In this document: in pieces, positions 32,960 to 45,190 of the stretch
Layout: each line of letters begins with the position of its first letter
How positions within the stretch are numbered: the first letter of the stretch is position 1
NCBI GenBank assembly: GCA_003290165.1
Contig: QNQO01002054.1
Location: 88,135-152,134 of the forward strand
Direction: 5' to 3'
Source: Berberis thunbergii
Lineage: Eukaryota > Streptophyta > Magnoliopsida > Ranunculales > Berberidaceae
DNA length: 64,000 bases
The notes under the pieces: model-generated
Databases searched by the model: none
Told to the model about the DNA's origin: nothing
What the model saw: the letters and a program-made list of their open reading frames with translations, nothing else
Position numbers and translations under genes: made by a program

Positions 32960-35098
32960 TTGAAATGGGGGTTGTGTTTGCTTCGAAAGCGGATTCCTTT
33001 TCGAAAACAGTGTTTGTTTAGAGCCAACTTTACTGCCTCTTCAGCTTCAACTTCAGTATTAGAAGAAATCCAATTTGATACAACCAGGCCAGTTGCTGAC
33101 AATTGTTCGAAACATGGTACTAAAGTGGTCAATTTTCCATTTATTGCAACCCCAATTTTTGAAGATAGTGTGTTTGATGAAATTAAGTATGGTTCGAATT
33201 TGAGAGCTAAACGGGATAAAATTTCATTAAGAAAACGACCAGTTGATGAACATAGCCTAGTTGGCAAAACTGAGTGCAGAAGTGGCTTGAATGTCAGAGA
33301 AAAGGTGAAGCTTTTTCCCTTGTTAGCTAGAGTGGTTCATTCTTTGAGTTGGAAGGTTGCGAGGGAGTTAAAGTTTTCGGAGGCTGTAGAGAAGTATGGG
33401 TTTGCGCATTCTAACAATGTTTCTGGCTGTATGGTTCATATCTTCTCATCAGCAGGAATGCGCTGTGAAGTACATTGTTTACTTAGAGAGGTTGTGTTAT
33501 ACTATAATGAAGTTAATTATAATGGTGCATTTGAATTGTTCCCTACATTGTTGAAATTGTCAGGTGAGGTGGAAATATCATCGACTGTTGTTGATATCCT
33601 AATAAAGGTTTTTGCAAGTTATAAAATGCTTGAAAATGCATTTGATGTGTTTCAGCAGGTTAAGGGAATTGGGCTTGAACCGGATATCCGTTCATGCAAT
33701 TTCTTGCTTAAGTGTTTGGTAGAAGGGAATGAAGTAGAAGCCGTCCAAAGTTTGTTCGATGAAATGAAGAACTCTGGACCACAGCCTAATATTTTCACCT
33801 ACACAATTGTAATGAGATTTCGTTGTGAAGGCAAGTTAAATGAGGCTATGAATGTTTTAGTAGAAATGAAGAACTCTGGGATATCTCCAGATTTGCACAT
33901 CTACAACATCTTGATTGATGGTTTTTGCAAAAAGGGGGATGTCGAGAAAGGTTTCAGTTTGCTAGAAGATATGATGCTTAATGGACTTGAACCTTCCTTA
34001 GTTAGCTATAGATCACTTTTCAGGGGTCTTTGTAAGATTGGAGAAATGGAAATTGCACTAGACATGTTCCATAAGATTGGTGCCTCTGGTTATAAGTATG
34101 AATGCGCCGCTTACAATAGATTAATTGATGGTTACTGTAAGCAAGGTGATATGAATGCAGCCATTAAAATTCTTGAGAAGATGCATGAAAACAACTTGGA
34201 TCCAGATATTATCAATTATACCACTCTAATCCATGGTTTTTGTAAAACCAGTTCCTTGGAGAAAGCCTTGAAATTATTTGAATTCATCTCAAGGGGAGGC
34301 GTATTGCCAAACATTTTTACTTGCACCATTATTGTTGATGGGTATTGCAATGAAGGGCGTTTCCATGAAGCGTTTTTATTCGTGGATGAAATGAGAAAGT
34401 ATGGTATTATTCCAAATGTTGTCACATATAGTGTAATTGTCAAAAGGCTACCAAAGGAAAGAAAATCGAAGATGGCTTTAGAGCTTTTCCCTCTAATGTT
34501 AAAGAGGATTGTTGTCCCTGATGTTGTAGTTTATAGTACCCTTATCGGTCGTTTGGCTGAAGACTCAAATCTAGGGAAGGCTTTCAAGTTGTTCGAATGG
34601 ATGAAGAAAGATGGTATTACACCTGACGCTAAAATGTACACAATCCTGATTAATGGCTTGTGCAATAGGAAGAGAATGGATCTAGCGCAGAGTTTAGTCA
34701 AGGAAATGATCAGCAAGGGCGTGGTACTTGACAAAATATGTTACACATCAATGATAGTTGGGTTTTGTAGAAGAGGAGATATGAAAAAGGCTTTGGAGCT
34801 GTTTTGTAAAATGGTTGAAAATGGCCTTACACCTGATGTTACCACTTATACTTGTCTTATTGATGGGTATTGCAAAATGAATGAGATGGACAAAGCACGC
34901 TTATTAACCAAAGAAATGGTTAGAAATAATATCACTCCCAATGTGGTGACTTTCACTGCTATGATAGCTGGCTACTGCAGGTGTGGTGATCCAGATAGGG
35001 CTCGTGAGTTATACAATGAGATGCAAGAGAGGGGTATTTTGCCAGATAAGTTTACGCAAAAGAAGGGTATTTTTCTAGTTGAAGACGAAAATGGCTAG
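32960..35098 (+). CDS. P-class pentatricopeptide repeat protein, 712 aa
   Basis: Single-exon frame of 712 codons, the only intact long gene in the window. The N-terminus is basic with hydroxylated residues (MKWGLCLLRKRIPFRKQCLF then TASSAS), as in mitochondrial or plastid transit peptides. From about residue 210 to 697 I count 14 consecutive 35-residue PPR motifs, e.g. YNILIDGFCKKGDVEKGFSL and YTCLIDGYCKMNEMDKARLL; position 5 and 35 residues are mostly N/S/T and D/N, the RNA-base-reading positions. No E, E+ or DYW editing domain follows; it ends FLVEDENG. P-class proteins stabilise, splice or help translate organelle transcripts; the target is unknown. The 5' side abuts a Mutator-like element, so the promoter may be partly transposon-derived. 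Confidence 0.9.
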   Translation: MKWGLCLLRKRIPFRKQCLFRANFTASSASTSVLEEIQFDTTRPVADNCSKHGTKVVNFPFIATPIFEDSVFDEIKYGSNLRAKRDKISLRKRPVDEHSLVGKTECRSGLNVREKVKLFPLLARVVHSLSWKVARELKFSEAVEKYGFAHSNNVSGCMVHIFSSAGMRCEVHCLLREVVLYYNEVNYNGAFELFPTLLKLSGEVEISSTVVDILIKVFASYKMLENAFDVFQQVKGIGLEPDIRSCNFLLKCLVEGNEVEAVQSLFDEMKNSGPQPNIFTYTIVMRFRCEGKLNEAMNVLVEMKNSGISPDLHIYNILIDGFCKKGDVEKGFSLLEDMMLNGLEPSLVSYRSLFRGLCKIGEMEIALDMFHKIGASGYKYECAAYNRLIDGYCKQGDMNAAIKILEKMHENNLDPDIINYTTLIHGFCKTSSLEKALKLFEFISRGGVLPNIFTCTIIVDGYCNEGRFHEAFLFVDEMRKYGIIPNVVTYSVIVKRLPKERKSKMALELFPLMLKRIVVPDVVVYSTLIGRLAEDSNLGKAFKLFEWMKKDGITPDAKMYTILINGLCNRKRMDLAQSLVKEMISKGVVLDKICYTSMIVGFCRRGDMKKALELFCKMVENGLTPDVTTYTCLIDGYCKMNEMDKARLLTKEMVRNNITPNVVTFTAMIAGYCRCGDPDRARELYNEMQERGILPDKFTQKKGIFLVEDENG

Positions 35099-36479
35099 GC
35101 ATCCAGGAAATAACATGAGAAAGATTCAGACCTCTCAGATCAGTTATCCATTGGTAATTCATTTGACACCTCAAGGTTGTGATTTTTTAATTATTTTAAT
35201 TGTTGAGTTTCTTCCAACCCTCAACCTCCTATCTTATATTACACATATATTCATTTCACGAAATGCACGACAATTTGTTTTCATCGGCTGGTTTAGTCTT
35301 TTTTAATCAGCCTTTGGGTTCATGTAGAATGTGGCATTTTTTTTATAGTAACTGTGGAAAGAAGTTAAAACTTATATAAATTCCTGTTCACTTTAAAAAG
35401 AGCACTATCACCTGAAAACCAGATGGCAAGTGAAATCTGGCTTGGTATTTTAGTTCAGACAGAGCATATTCTCAGTTAAATGTCTTCTGAAGATGATTTC
35501 AGTTTGTTGTTGGGCTAGATTTATGTGAAGTGGGAGTTGAGACGAATGGATGTGCTCGTCTTGTAGGATGTGGAAAAAGCTTTGTTCACCATTCTTATCA
35601 TCACCCCCAATAAGCAAGATACGTGATATTGTTTGTCTCAGCCCCAAACAGCATGGGAATGACGCATCTACATTGTGTTCCTTTTAGGGAAACTATGGTA
35701 AGAACATGTCTCCCGTTCCAGAATTGTAGTTTAGAATTTCAATACTGAAAAATGTGGTTGTTTGCTTGATTATTATCAAAAAGCCAAGGAGGATATAACG
35801 TAACTAAGTATCTCTGCATAGTAAGCCATTCCCTTCTAGTTCCAAAAATATTTCTTTTAGCTCATAATATGATGTTTCGTCCCCATCATATCGTTGTTAC
35901 GAGCATTGTTGTCAATGCTTGCCATTATTCATTGTACTCTGTCTACCTTTTAATAGTCTAAAGCATTTATTACTAGCCTCCAAAATAGGCTTTATGAGTT
36001 GATATCTTTCTCAATCCCCTTACCTGCCTTCAGGTTTCTGTGTGTTCTCCTACTCATAATGGTTTCCTGTCTATCTCTTTATTGGTGTTCTGCTCTCCTA
36101 CTCATAATGGTTGCCTCTCTTATCTCTTTATTGGTGTTCTGTTCAAATTATAAAATACATTGGTTACTTTATTCAAAAGGAAAGACTTGTCTATAGCTGT
36201 TTTATCACTTAAATGTCCTTATTGATTATAGAAGGAACTACTTGGATGAAGCCAATGCTTTTAAACTTTAAAATGTGGCACTAGGCATAATATCTGTATT
36301 CTTTACAAATGATTATAGAATACACAAACATAAGGGAAACTTTGGTTATGGATAAACTAAAGCATAATTGCATAAATAAAGAAAACTCCATGAATAAAGA
36401 ACAATAAATTCAGTGAATACAATAGAAAAATTAATAGTTCACATTCCAAAAAAGTTTTAAGAAACTTGAATTTTCAGAG
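35099..36479. other. Intergenic downstream of PPR gene
   Basis: No coding sequence recognised. A short duplicated block (CTCCTACTCATAATGGTT) occurs near 36045 and 36095. Confidence 0.5.
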
Positions 36480-36482
36480 TAA

Positions 36483-37165
36483 GAGGGCGTTTGTTTTTTT
36501 TAAGTGCTTAGAAGCTAACTTCTAATTGGAGTTAGAAGTTCTGAACGAGCTTTTGAATGAACTGGTTGTTTTGTTTCTGAATGAGCTACTGATTAGAAGC
36601 TATAAAATCAAAAGGTGTTTGTTTTTAGGTGCTGAATGACAACTATTTGACAATTTTGCCCCACTAAGCTTAATATAATTATGACATAAATATTGTGCTT
36701 AAATCGTATTCAATAATTATCCAAATCGTGGAGAATGTTACAATACGTTTCCTTACAAGAATATCAAAATATGAGATGAAAACTTGAAAATATATATGAG
36801 AGGGAGAGTTGGAAAAATAAAAAAAAATCTTTAAAAATATATAGAGAAAGAAAACAAAAACGAAGCAGAGAAACGAGATAAGTTCTTACCATTGAAAAAT
36901 TCTTGTGAAGGTAGGTAGAATGACAATGTTTGGTCAAGAGAATGAAGGCGTGCAGTCAAAATTTAGCCATACTTGTTTTTAAGAAGATGGGGGCAGCAGT
37001 TGTCATTACAAAATTATTATAAGATTAGTATTGGAATAATTTTTGAGTCAGCACTCAGTGCTAAATGATCAGCACCTCCATGTGAACTTCTGATCACTTT
37101 AGACAAGGTGACCCACTTCTTATTAAGATTTTTGACTACATTCAAAAGCAAAAACAAACACCCTC
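36483..37165. mobile_element. PIF/Harbinger-like MITE, 683 bp, TAA target duplication
   Basis: Ends GAGGGCGTTTGTTTTT and AAAACAAACACCCTC are inverted repeats, flanked by TAA at 36480-36482 and 37166-37168. Three-base TWA duplications are typical of PIF/Harbinger. No coding capacity. Confidence 0.75.
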
Positions 37166-37168
37166 TAA

Positions 37169-38277
37169 GCCTTGTCTTTGGGAGAGAAAAGATAAAGAAG
37201 ATGCAATGTAAGTTTTAGATCAATGTTTTTTACTCTTTCCAACTCTGAATTTGAATAAAACCCTGAAACGGGTATTTACAAAATTAGTAAGAACAACACT
37301 CAAAGAATGTAGGCAACTAAGGCACATCTAATCAATTATAGAAGTCCTCAACTATTAACGTTGACAAGCTGGGTTTTTAGTATTCATCATCCAACCAGAT
37401 ATACAATAAAAGAAATTATAGAATGATATCATCCACAAAACGTAATACCGAAGGTAAACATCAATATGTTATCACTTCAAAAATTCATAACAAAATAAGT
37501 TAAATAACGTAACAAAACGACAAGTACAACACATAATATGTCATGGGTCACAAAACTCGTTACTGACAAGTCTTACACTACCACTAGGTCCAAAATTATC
37601 AGCCACCACTCTTGCAGAAGTTACCAACTGTCCCCTGTGAGGGGGGGTGGGGGGTGGGTGGTGGCTGTGGAGTGTATTTTGGGGGGATAAAAGCAACATA
37701 TAAAACATGGTGGGTAATTTTAAAATCCCAAGTGAAATATAGACCCTGAAAACTGTCAACCTTAGAACGCTATATTAGTGCTTGTGTTACATTTATTATT
37801 TTACTGTAACCCTTAGTCTTTGCTATCCTGCAGTGTCTAAAGAAAACATCAAGATATTATAATAGTTTCATTAGTAATTTTCAACTATGATATGCTGCAA
37901 GTGTTTACGCATCTAAGAGGTTTTCATTAACGTGTTTGTTTTTCAGTCTCTGCAAATACAATGGTTATGATGCGAGAAAAATGATCAGATGCACTACCGT
38001 GCCATGTTCACGGTACATGTTGTGCGCTTCAAAGCTTGAACTTAAGTGTTCTGCTAGAAAACAAACAACTTTTCTGAACGGTGGTACACTTCAATAAACC
38101 TTTGCAACTAACTGTGTGAAACGTGCATTGAGTTATTTTTCTGATTGAACTTTTTCTCTACTTCACTAATTGGACCTGTATTTTTTTGCTGATTCAGGTT
38201 AAAGAGGGTGGCCCCTGCTGGGCATTTACGTCTCATTCTAATCCAAGTTCCTTTGGAGTTGTGGCAAAAGATATGGA
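37169..38277. other. Region where the 5' half of the CNNM gene would be expected
   Basis: I find no exon of the DUF21 membrane domain here. A G-rich stretch (GAGGGGGGGTGGGG) lies near 37639. Sequence from 38197 (after ..gattcag) to 38277 may be a decayed exon leading into 38278, but its frame is broken. Confidence 0.45.
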
Positions 38278-40813
38278 ATTATCACTGGTGCTTTGGATTT
38301 GACACAAAAAACTGCTAAAGATGCTATGACGCCCATCCTCAGAACCTTTTCCCTTGATATAAACTCAAAACTAGACATGTATGTACATCAAGATCTCAGA
38401 ACTTAATACTTACATCTGTCTAACTGTTCCATAACATGGTTACATGTATCTCCTTAGGCAAACAATGTGTTTGATAATGAGCAAGGGGCATAGTCGTGTA
38501 CCGATCTACTCTGAGAGCCCAAAGAATATTATTGGCCTTATTTTGGTAAGATTTATTTTCTTGAGCATTTTAAGAATCACATATGAACAGTAGATGACAT
38601 ACTATTTCTCTACAGGTAAAAAATTTGATCATCTGTCGACTTGAAGATGAGACTCCAATTCGAAATACAGCTATCAGAAGAATTCCTAGGTATATGCATT
38701 TCTTAGTTAAATTTTCATCTAAAGTTGAAATGCAGTTCATCGCATGTAACCTAGCTTCTTAGGTCGTTGCTTATTTAATGACTTCTGTCCTAGCTTCTTA
38801 CCTTCTTGTGTAAGTTTCACCATCTTATATAAAGCATGTATCATTCTCTCAACTTCATGTTCACTATTGGCATAATTTCCTCATTCAAATCAAGTTTGAA
38901 GGTCGTTGGAGCCAGTTTGGACAAATTTGACTTTGGCCTACTATTTTGGTATTGGACAGATACTCAGCGCCGAGCATATTGAGGTCTTTCAGCACTTGTC
39001 CTAACTCCTCTGATTTTTGTTAGTCTCTCCATTGGTGTATAGATGGTTTTCCGTGGGTTTCTTCCCTGTTTTAGTTCAACTTTGTGATGTAGTTTGTGTT
39101 CATTTTAAAATAAAAATTGGGGGCCTCGTGTGTGTTCGTCTGGCTTATTGTTTCCCCTTTCCCTGATGTCAATCTTCCGTACCTTTTCAGTACCTAAATG
39201 ATTATTTGTAGTATGAGGCCTCCGTTGTAGTCATCTTGTTATCCTAGCAACAGATTATATATTCATGGCATTTGAAAACCATACATGGACATCAACTGGC
39301 ATATTCACTGAATAATGAAAAGTAGATTGTAATCTGAAGTCGATTTCCTTGTTAGTCTATTTAGTTTATACGACATGTTTCCTATGTTGTTGTATATGAT
39401 TTTTAACACAGCTAAATGTTTGCCAGAGTTCCTGACCATTTACCACTTTATGAGATACTGAATGAGTTCCAGGAGGGCCATAGCCATATGGCCATCGTAG
39501 TTAAGGGCATGAATGACGTGAAAAGAACACCTGAAATTACCAAAGGCAATACTGGCATGCTGGGTAAAAGGATGAAGCCAATTAGGTTGCACCCTCAATC
39601 AGAGCAAGAAGGTATGCTAGCAGTAGCCTTTTAGATTGCTTAGTGAACATCAAGTTATTCGACAACTTTTCAAGGTGTTGTTTGTTGTTTTGTAGAAAGA
39701 GATTCTAGCTTGGTTTTGGAAGTTGTTGCTGATGCATCTGTTCATTCTGGTGGAACACTTGATTCTAATTTAAGGAATGATGTAGAAAAACAATCAAATG
39801 TTCATCATCAATTATTGAAAGAATGGGATCGAAGAAGTGAGAATGTTATTGATGCAGATTTGAAGTCTCTTCCTACCTATACAGCAGAAGAGGAAGTCAT
39901 TGGTATCATTACAATGGAAGATGTTATAGAGGAACTGCTACAGGTTAAGACACATTGCAAGTTTTCTTAGTAATCTGTTAATTATGTCAGAAACGAATAC
40001 ATTCCGTTTTCACTTCTTGTTTATCTAAATATGGATTAACCAAAGACGTCGTTCATTCTTGTCTTTGAAGGAAGAAATATATGATGAAACCGATCAGTAT
40101 CTGGATGTCCATACCAGGTAATTAAAACAACCGTTTTATATGCAATTAACTACTGAATTTTGATGTTCTCCAACTTTCGACTTCATTGATTTCATTTTTA
40201 AAATTTTATTATTATTATTTTTGTATGAACAGGATTAGAACAAACATGTTGCCTTCAAGAAGATCATCTCCAAGATCTTCACGCGCTACATCTCTCTCTA
40301 ATTTTCAACAGCAAACACCAGTTGCTTCTCCGCTTTCTGCCTATCATCACACTCCTATATTTCAGTCACCGGTGCCATCATATGTTCAGTCACCAGGTCA
40401 AAGACCATCTCTATCCAACTCTCCTGGATACGGTTTTCCAACTTCTCCAGCTGAATTGGCAGTTCCTGGGCTAAATTCTCCATCCGCAAACCGAGTAAGT
40501 TGTAATGGAATACTCATTTTTCCCAAGTTATTAGAGTACGAGTTAGTTATCATATAGTCAGGTTTTCTTAAAATAAGATTGTTTTGGGCAAAATAAATAA
40601 CTCATAAATTCAAACATACGAGCACTACATACATGGTTGATAGTATCAAGGGATTCAAAATTTAACTCATTTATTCCAACGACATTAGAATCCGACCTTG
40701 TAAAAAGTATCATATTGGTTGCTCATGCTTGTTTTAATCAATCTGCTTCCATATTATCCTTGCAGGTATCAAGAAACCATATGGGATCGTATGATCTCTA
40801 TCGTCATTACTAG
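38278..40813 (+). pseudogene. CNNM-type DUF21/CBS-domain protein, 5'-truncated (At1g47330-like)
   Basis: Eight exons with good splice sites and consistent phase: to 38378, 38458-38545, 38616-38689, 39427-39611, 39696-39943, 40071-40117, 40233-40494, 40766-40813. They encode [104 protein letters not shown] and a Ser/Pro-rich tail ending SYDLYRHY. This is the tandem-CBS half and C-tail of plant DUF21 proteins, relatives of CNNM/CorC Mg2+ transport factors. The N-terminal four-helix DUF21 domain is missing and the LTHDETT codons before exon 1 are damaged, so the locus looks truncated. Surviving exons contain no stops. Confidence 0.75.
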
Positions 40814-43700
40814 GCTGGTCTTGGAATGTTTGATATACTAGCCTCCTTGACTGAATGCAAAATGTCAGAAACTATCGTTTAATTTCATTTGTTGAAATGT
40901 AATGTCATGTTCAAACAAGTAATCATCTGTGTAAAGATCACTGTTATCAAGTTTTGCAAATGCTTCTGAGCAAGAGCTTTTTAACGGGGTACCAGATTTG
41001 TAAGATTTTGAAACTTGCGGAATTATAAATGAGCAAGACTATGCGACGATGTTGCAACATTTCTAATATTCATAGAGATGGAACACAAGAGGCATGACAA
41101 GTAGCATTTCAAATCTCAAATGGCCTCATAGGCAAGTTTAAAGGAATTTCTGCATTTTGGCAATCAAGAGCATCTCCAATATAATCTATGTTAATGGCAT
41201 GCATTCAAATATTAGGACAGTTCATAAACTTAGGGTTTATTTGATCTCTTGGGTTCTTGCTTGGCATCAAAACATAATCAGGTATCAAGGCTTCCTTGAT
41301 ATATCTACACATCTCCAAAATAAAGTTTCAGCTCCATGGGATCATATCGTTACTCTGATATATTAACCATAATGTATTTATGCACTTATTCAATCATCGA
41401 CAGAATTAAAGCTTGATTGGATCAGTTGAAGGTCTCCATCGAAAAACATATAAATAATTATACGAAGCACACGACTTTCGACTATAAACAAACATATGTT
41501 GGATCCTTCTTACGACCCATTTTTGTTTCATGCAAAAGGCGGTAGCCGAATCTCTAATTTTATTTTACTTAATCTAATCAAAACGTTCATGTATTTTATT
41601 CAACCCCTCTAGAATGCTGAATAAAAACAATGTTTATAGTAGGGACCAGATATTACCAGTTGCTTCCCTTTACCAATTGGATCGAAACAATGTTTATGTT
41701 TCCAAACACAGTCAAACAAAGATCAAATCAATCCATGGAGAACTTCTGGTCTCTATGCACATTGATATATTTATTTGTGCCTGAAAGTTTTGACTTCAAA
41801 AATACTTTAAAATGCACACAGACTACTATAAGCTTATTGTGTTTTTAGCATCCATAGTCGTCTGCAAGTATATATTTGGCAATGATACTTTATGAATAAG
41901 CTCAAATATAAATTGTGTTTCAGAGTATCCACAGTCGTTTGGTACACTCAAATAAAACTTTGATCAACTTCTTGTACCTTATGTTTGGCAAACCCAGAGT
42001 TTGGGAATTTCCTTAATACCGAAGATGGAAACTAGAAGCAGAAATTTTGTGAAAAAGTGATAATTCAAGCAACATTTGTCTATGCAACTCCTACATTATT
42101 CTATTTTACGGACTTTATGTCTGAAAATTTTGGAAAATTAACAAAAGAAGAAAATAATAAGGAAAAACAACAAAAATAATTTTACATTAAGAAAACAAGA
42201 CAGAAAGTTTTTGAAGAATTTCCTAGATTCAAGTTGTTTACCCTAGTTATAGGTTGGTCACTAGTTTTGTTCTATAAACTAGCAGTTTATTCGCTCTGTT
42301 TATCTCATGTGGTGTGGTAGACTTTTGTTGAACTTTTACCTCATGTGGTGGGTAAACTTTTTTTTGAACTTTTGTCGGAAAAAAAAGGGAAAAGAAAAGA
42401 AAAAGGAAATTGAAATGTTTCGTAGACCACAGATCAAACAGGCACACACTTAAACATTTGCAAGCGTTGGCAGAGATACAGATATGTGCGTAGAGGGGCT
42501 TATTCAAGAATAATTAACAACAAATCTCAGATATGTCCACATTGCAGCTAAACTGGTTTTTTTACTCTCATTTTGGTGCTTGTCATCTCATTGTGCCCAG
42601 TGTTTGTTGTTTGCAATTTTTGTTCTGTTTAATGAAAACTGTTTCGCAGAAAAAATATATATGTACATGGATCTGAATGTAAATTTTTTGATCGATTTCA
42701 TGATATGAACACCCTGATCATGAGCATTATTGATTTTTTGACTAAATTTAGTTTTGATTTGAAATTGTTTGGTGAATTGTAACATCTCAAAAGTGATATT
42801 GTTTTAAGAGTTGTTACAAAAGTGCCAATTTGGTGTAGTGAGATAATTCAACCCCAACAATTCAATGCCACCACTACAACAAACTAGGGTGGGCATTCCA
42901 TCTTGCAATCCTAATCTCATCCCAGTCTTGTTCCATCCCTTTTTGATTTTTGGAATTGATCAAATCCATCTCGTCCTGATTCGGAGTGAGATTGAATTGG
43001 GATGAAGATTTTCAATTCCATCCATCTCAAATTTAATTATTTAATATTTATTAATTTTAATATTTTAATTAATTCAAACTTGATTATTAACGTTGTTGAT
43101 GATCATGTATTTGTGGTATTACTATTTCAGACTCGATTATTAATATAAATGATGTGTAAAATTTGAAACATATTGTATTACGTAATTTAATCATGTAATA
43201 TTATGTTGTTTAATCGCATCTCATGTCCACTTCTACAATAAACTAATTTTCAATTGCATGTAAATCATGACACCACCGTCATCCTTACCCTCCTTGAAAC
43301 TGAACGTAAGCATCGAAAATGTTTTCCTGAGCCCACCACCCAACCAACGGTTTCAAAGTAACAAGAATCCAGTAAAACACGAAACAAAGTTTACCATTAC
43401 GGCCACTAAACTCTCTTCGACTCATTTTTTACTTTCCACACTATTCCCCTACTCCACGTCTCACTCTCCTTCCCCTGCCACGCATGCCCTCTCACTTTCC
43501 GTCCGTACTGCGAGGTCAACATTTTCCAATCGAACGGCCGTTGAACCCTCTTACTTAAACGAGTCAATAAGATATACGTACCCAATCACTTACGTAAAGC
43601 CTATGTTAGAGACTTCGAGTGACGTCAGCCGTCCATTATACATGACACGAATCTTTAGGAGAAGTAGACTCGATCTTGGCCGACAGTTACGTAAAAAAAA
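40814..43700. other. Intergenic, no gene recognised
   Basis: AT-rich with scattered short frames. AGAGCATCTCCAAT near 41167 and TAGGGTGGGCATTCC near 42889 resemble single ends of the MITE and hAT-type families seen elsewhere in the window. 43267-43700 is less AT-rich and is the likely YODA promoter region. Confidence 0.45.
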
Positions 43701-43717
43701 AGAAGAAGAAGAAATAA

Positions 43718-43727
43718 TATAAAAATA
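43718..43727 (+). promoter_or_regulatory. Candidate TATA box of the YODA-type gene
   Basis: TATAAAAATA, followed about 30 bases later by a pyrimidine-rich leader (about 43755) typical of plant transcription starts. Confidence 0.5.
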
Positions 43728-43754
43728 AGAGCACTCACAGACAACTCCATTTCT

Positions 43755-44109
43755 TCGCACCTCAGATACACACACATACATTACAGCCTCTCTTCTTCAT
43801 TACTTGCTTTGCCTTCTTTCGCTTTCACTCGCTTTTAGCCCTCAAGAAATCTTGAAATACCTTGCAAGTCCCCGCTCCATCTTTTTTTGTTCCGCTTCTT
43901 CTAGGGCTTGTTTGTTCGGGTTTTGTAGTCTGGTTGAGTTCGATTGAGGAGTTTTTTTGCGAGTTGGTTCACAGTGGAGGAGTTGTTGTGGTTTCGATGG
44001 TGGTGTGGAGTTAGGACTCAATTCGGAGGAATTCGGGCTTGGTGGGAGGAGGCTTGGCAACATGAGGAGTTGCTGAAGAAGAAGAGGAGGAGGAGGAGGT
44101 TTGATTGAG
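43755..44109 (+). other. Non-coding 5' UTR exon of the YODA-type gene
   Basis: CT-rich leader passing into GGAGGAGGAGG and a donor-like GGTAGGT near 44110. The matching acceptor is ..gttacag before 46774, leaving 46774-46969 as the rest of the 5' UTR. The approximately 2.7-kb UTR intron agrees with the known layout of YODA genes. The transcription start is a guess. Confidence 0.55.
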
Positions 44110-44680
44110 GTAGGTGGAGTTAATTCTGTGTTCAGTTTATGTGTTTGAGATTCGCTTAGATGTTTGCTTTTAATTCTTGAATTTTGTAGATCTGTGGTGA
44201 AAGATTTGTTTCCGCATGCGAAATTTGGAGTGATCGGAGATTAGATTTCTCTCCATAGTGAAAATGAACCAAAATGAACTGAGTAGGAACTTTGTTTTTG
44301 TTTTAGATTGTTTTGAAGGATCTGTTTTCAGAATCTGGGGTTAGCAGGAGTGAAATTGGGGGAAGATCGTGTTAATAAGGGGACATGTTAGGAGGAGTAG
44401 AGAAGAGAATTCAATCAAATTGAATTGTGGTGGGATTTGTCGTGATTTGTTGGTAAATTGCTACATTTGCATGTTGAAACATATAAATTCGAAAGGGTGG
44501 AGTGAGATTTTGACAGAGTACATGGGCATGATGGTTGGGGTAAAGCTGTGATCTTATTATTATTAGTTTTTTGATCCATTATCTTTCTGTTTTTAGTAAT
44601 TTGAATCAATTGTTTGATTGTGGTTGTGAACTGAAAAGGAGATGTGTGTGCAATTGAGGTTTTTCCCTACATAGGAATGT

Positions 44681-45190
44681 CCACATTCAACATAATTATC
44701 CGTTTGACAAAACCGTTGTTTCTTTGTTGACGGTTGGTGAAAAGTTCATTAATGAGTGAAGAAAAGAGCAAAGGGAAGAGCTTACAAGAAGGCTGAGTGT
44801 TTTTACCGTACTTAGCGATCTATACATTAAACATAAGTATTCGCTGGGCAAAGCCGTTATAGCAGTGATTTATTTTTGACAAAGGGTAAAATGCTCATTA
44901 ATGAGTGAACAAAAAAAGCTTACAAGTTTTTACCACACGTAGTGATCCACACATTCAACATAATTATTTGTTGGGCAAAACCGTTATAGTGACGTTTCTT
45001 CGTTGATAAACTGTAAAAAAGTTCATTAATGAGTGAACAAAAGAGCTTGCAAGAATGAGGGTGTTTTCAACATACATAGTGATCTACACATTCAACATAA
45101 TCATTCGTTGGGCAAAACCGTTATAGCAACGGTTTTTTTTACAAAGGGTAAAAAGTTCAATAATGAGTGAACAAAAAAGCTCAGAAGAAG
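44681..45190. repeat. Four diverged tandem copies of a ~130-bp unit in the UTR intron
   Basis: CACATTCAACATAATTAT...GGGCAAAACCGTTATAG...AAAGTTCATTAATGAGTGAA recurs at about 44681, 44822, 44948 and 45085. Confidence 0.85.

Noticed and set aside
32902..33267. 121-codon minus-strand frame opposite the PPR gene
   Set aside because: Shadow of the PPR coding strand; no motif.
43267..43722. 151-codon frame upstream of YODA
   Set aside because: No motif; lies in the promoter region, and the repeated Lys-Glu tail comes from an AGAAGAAG run.
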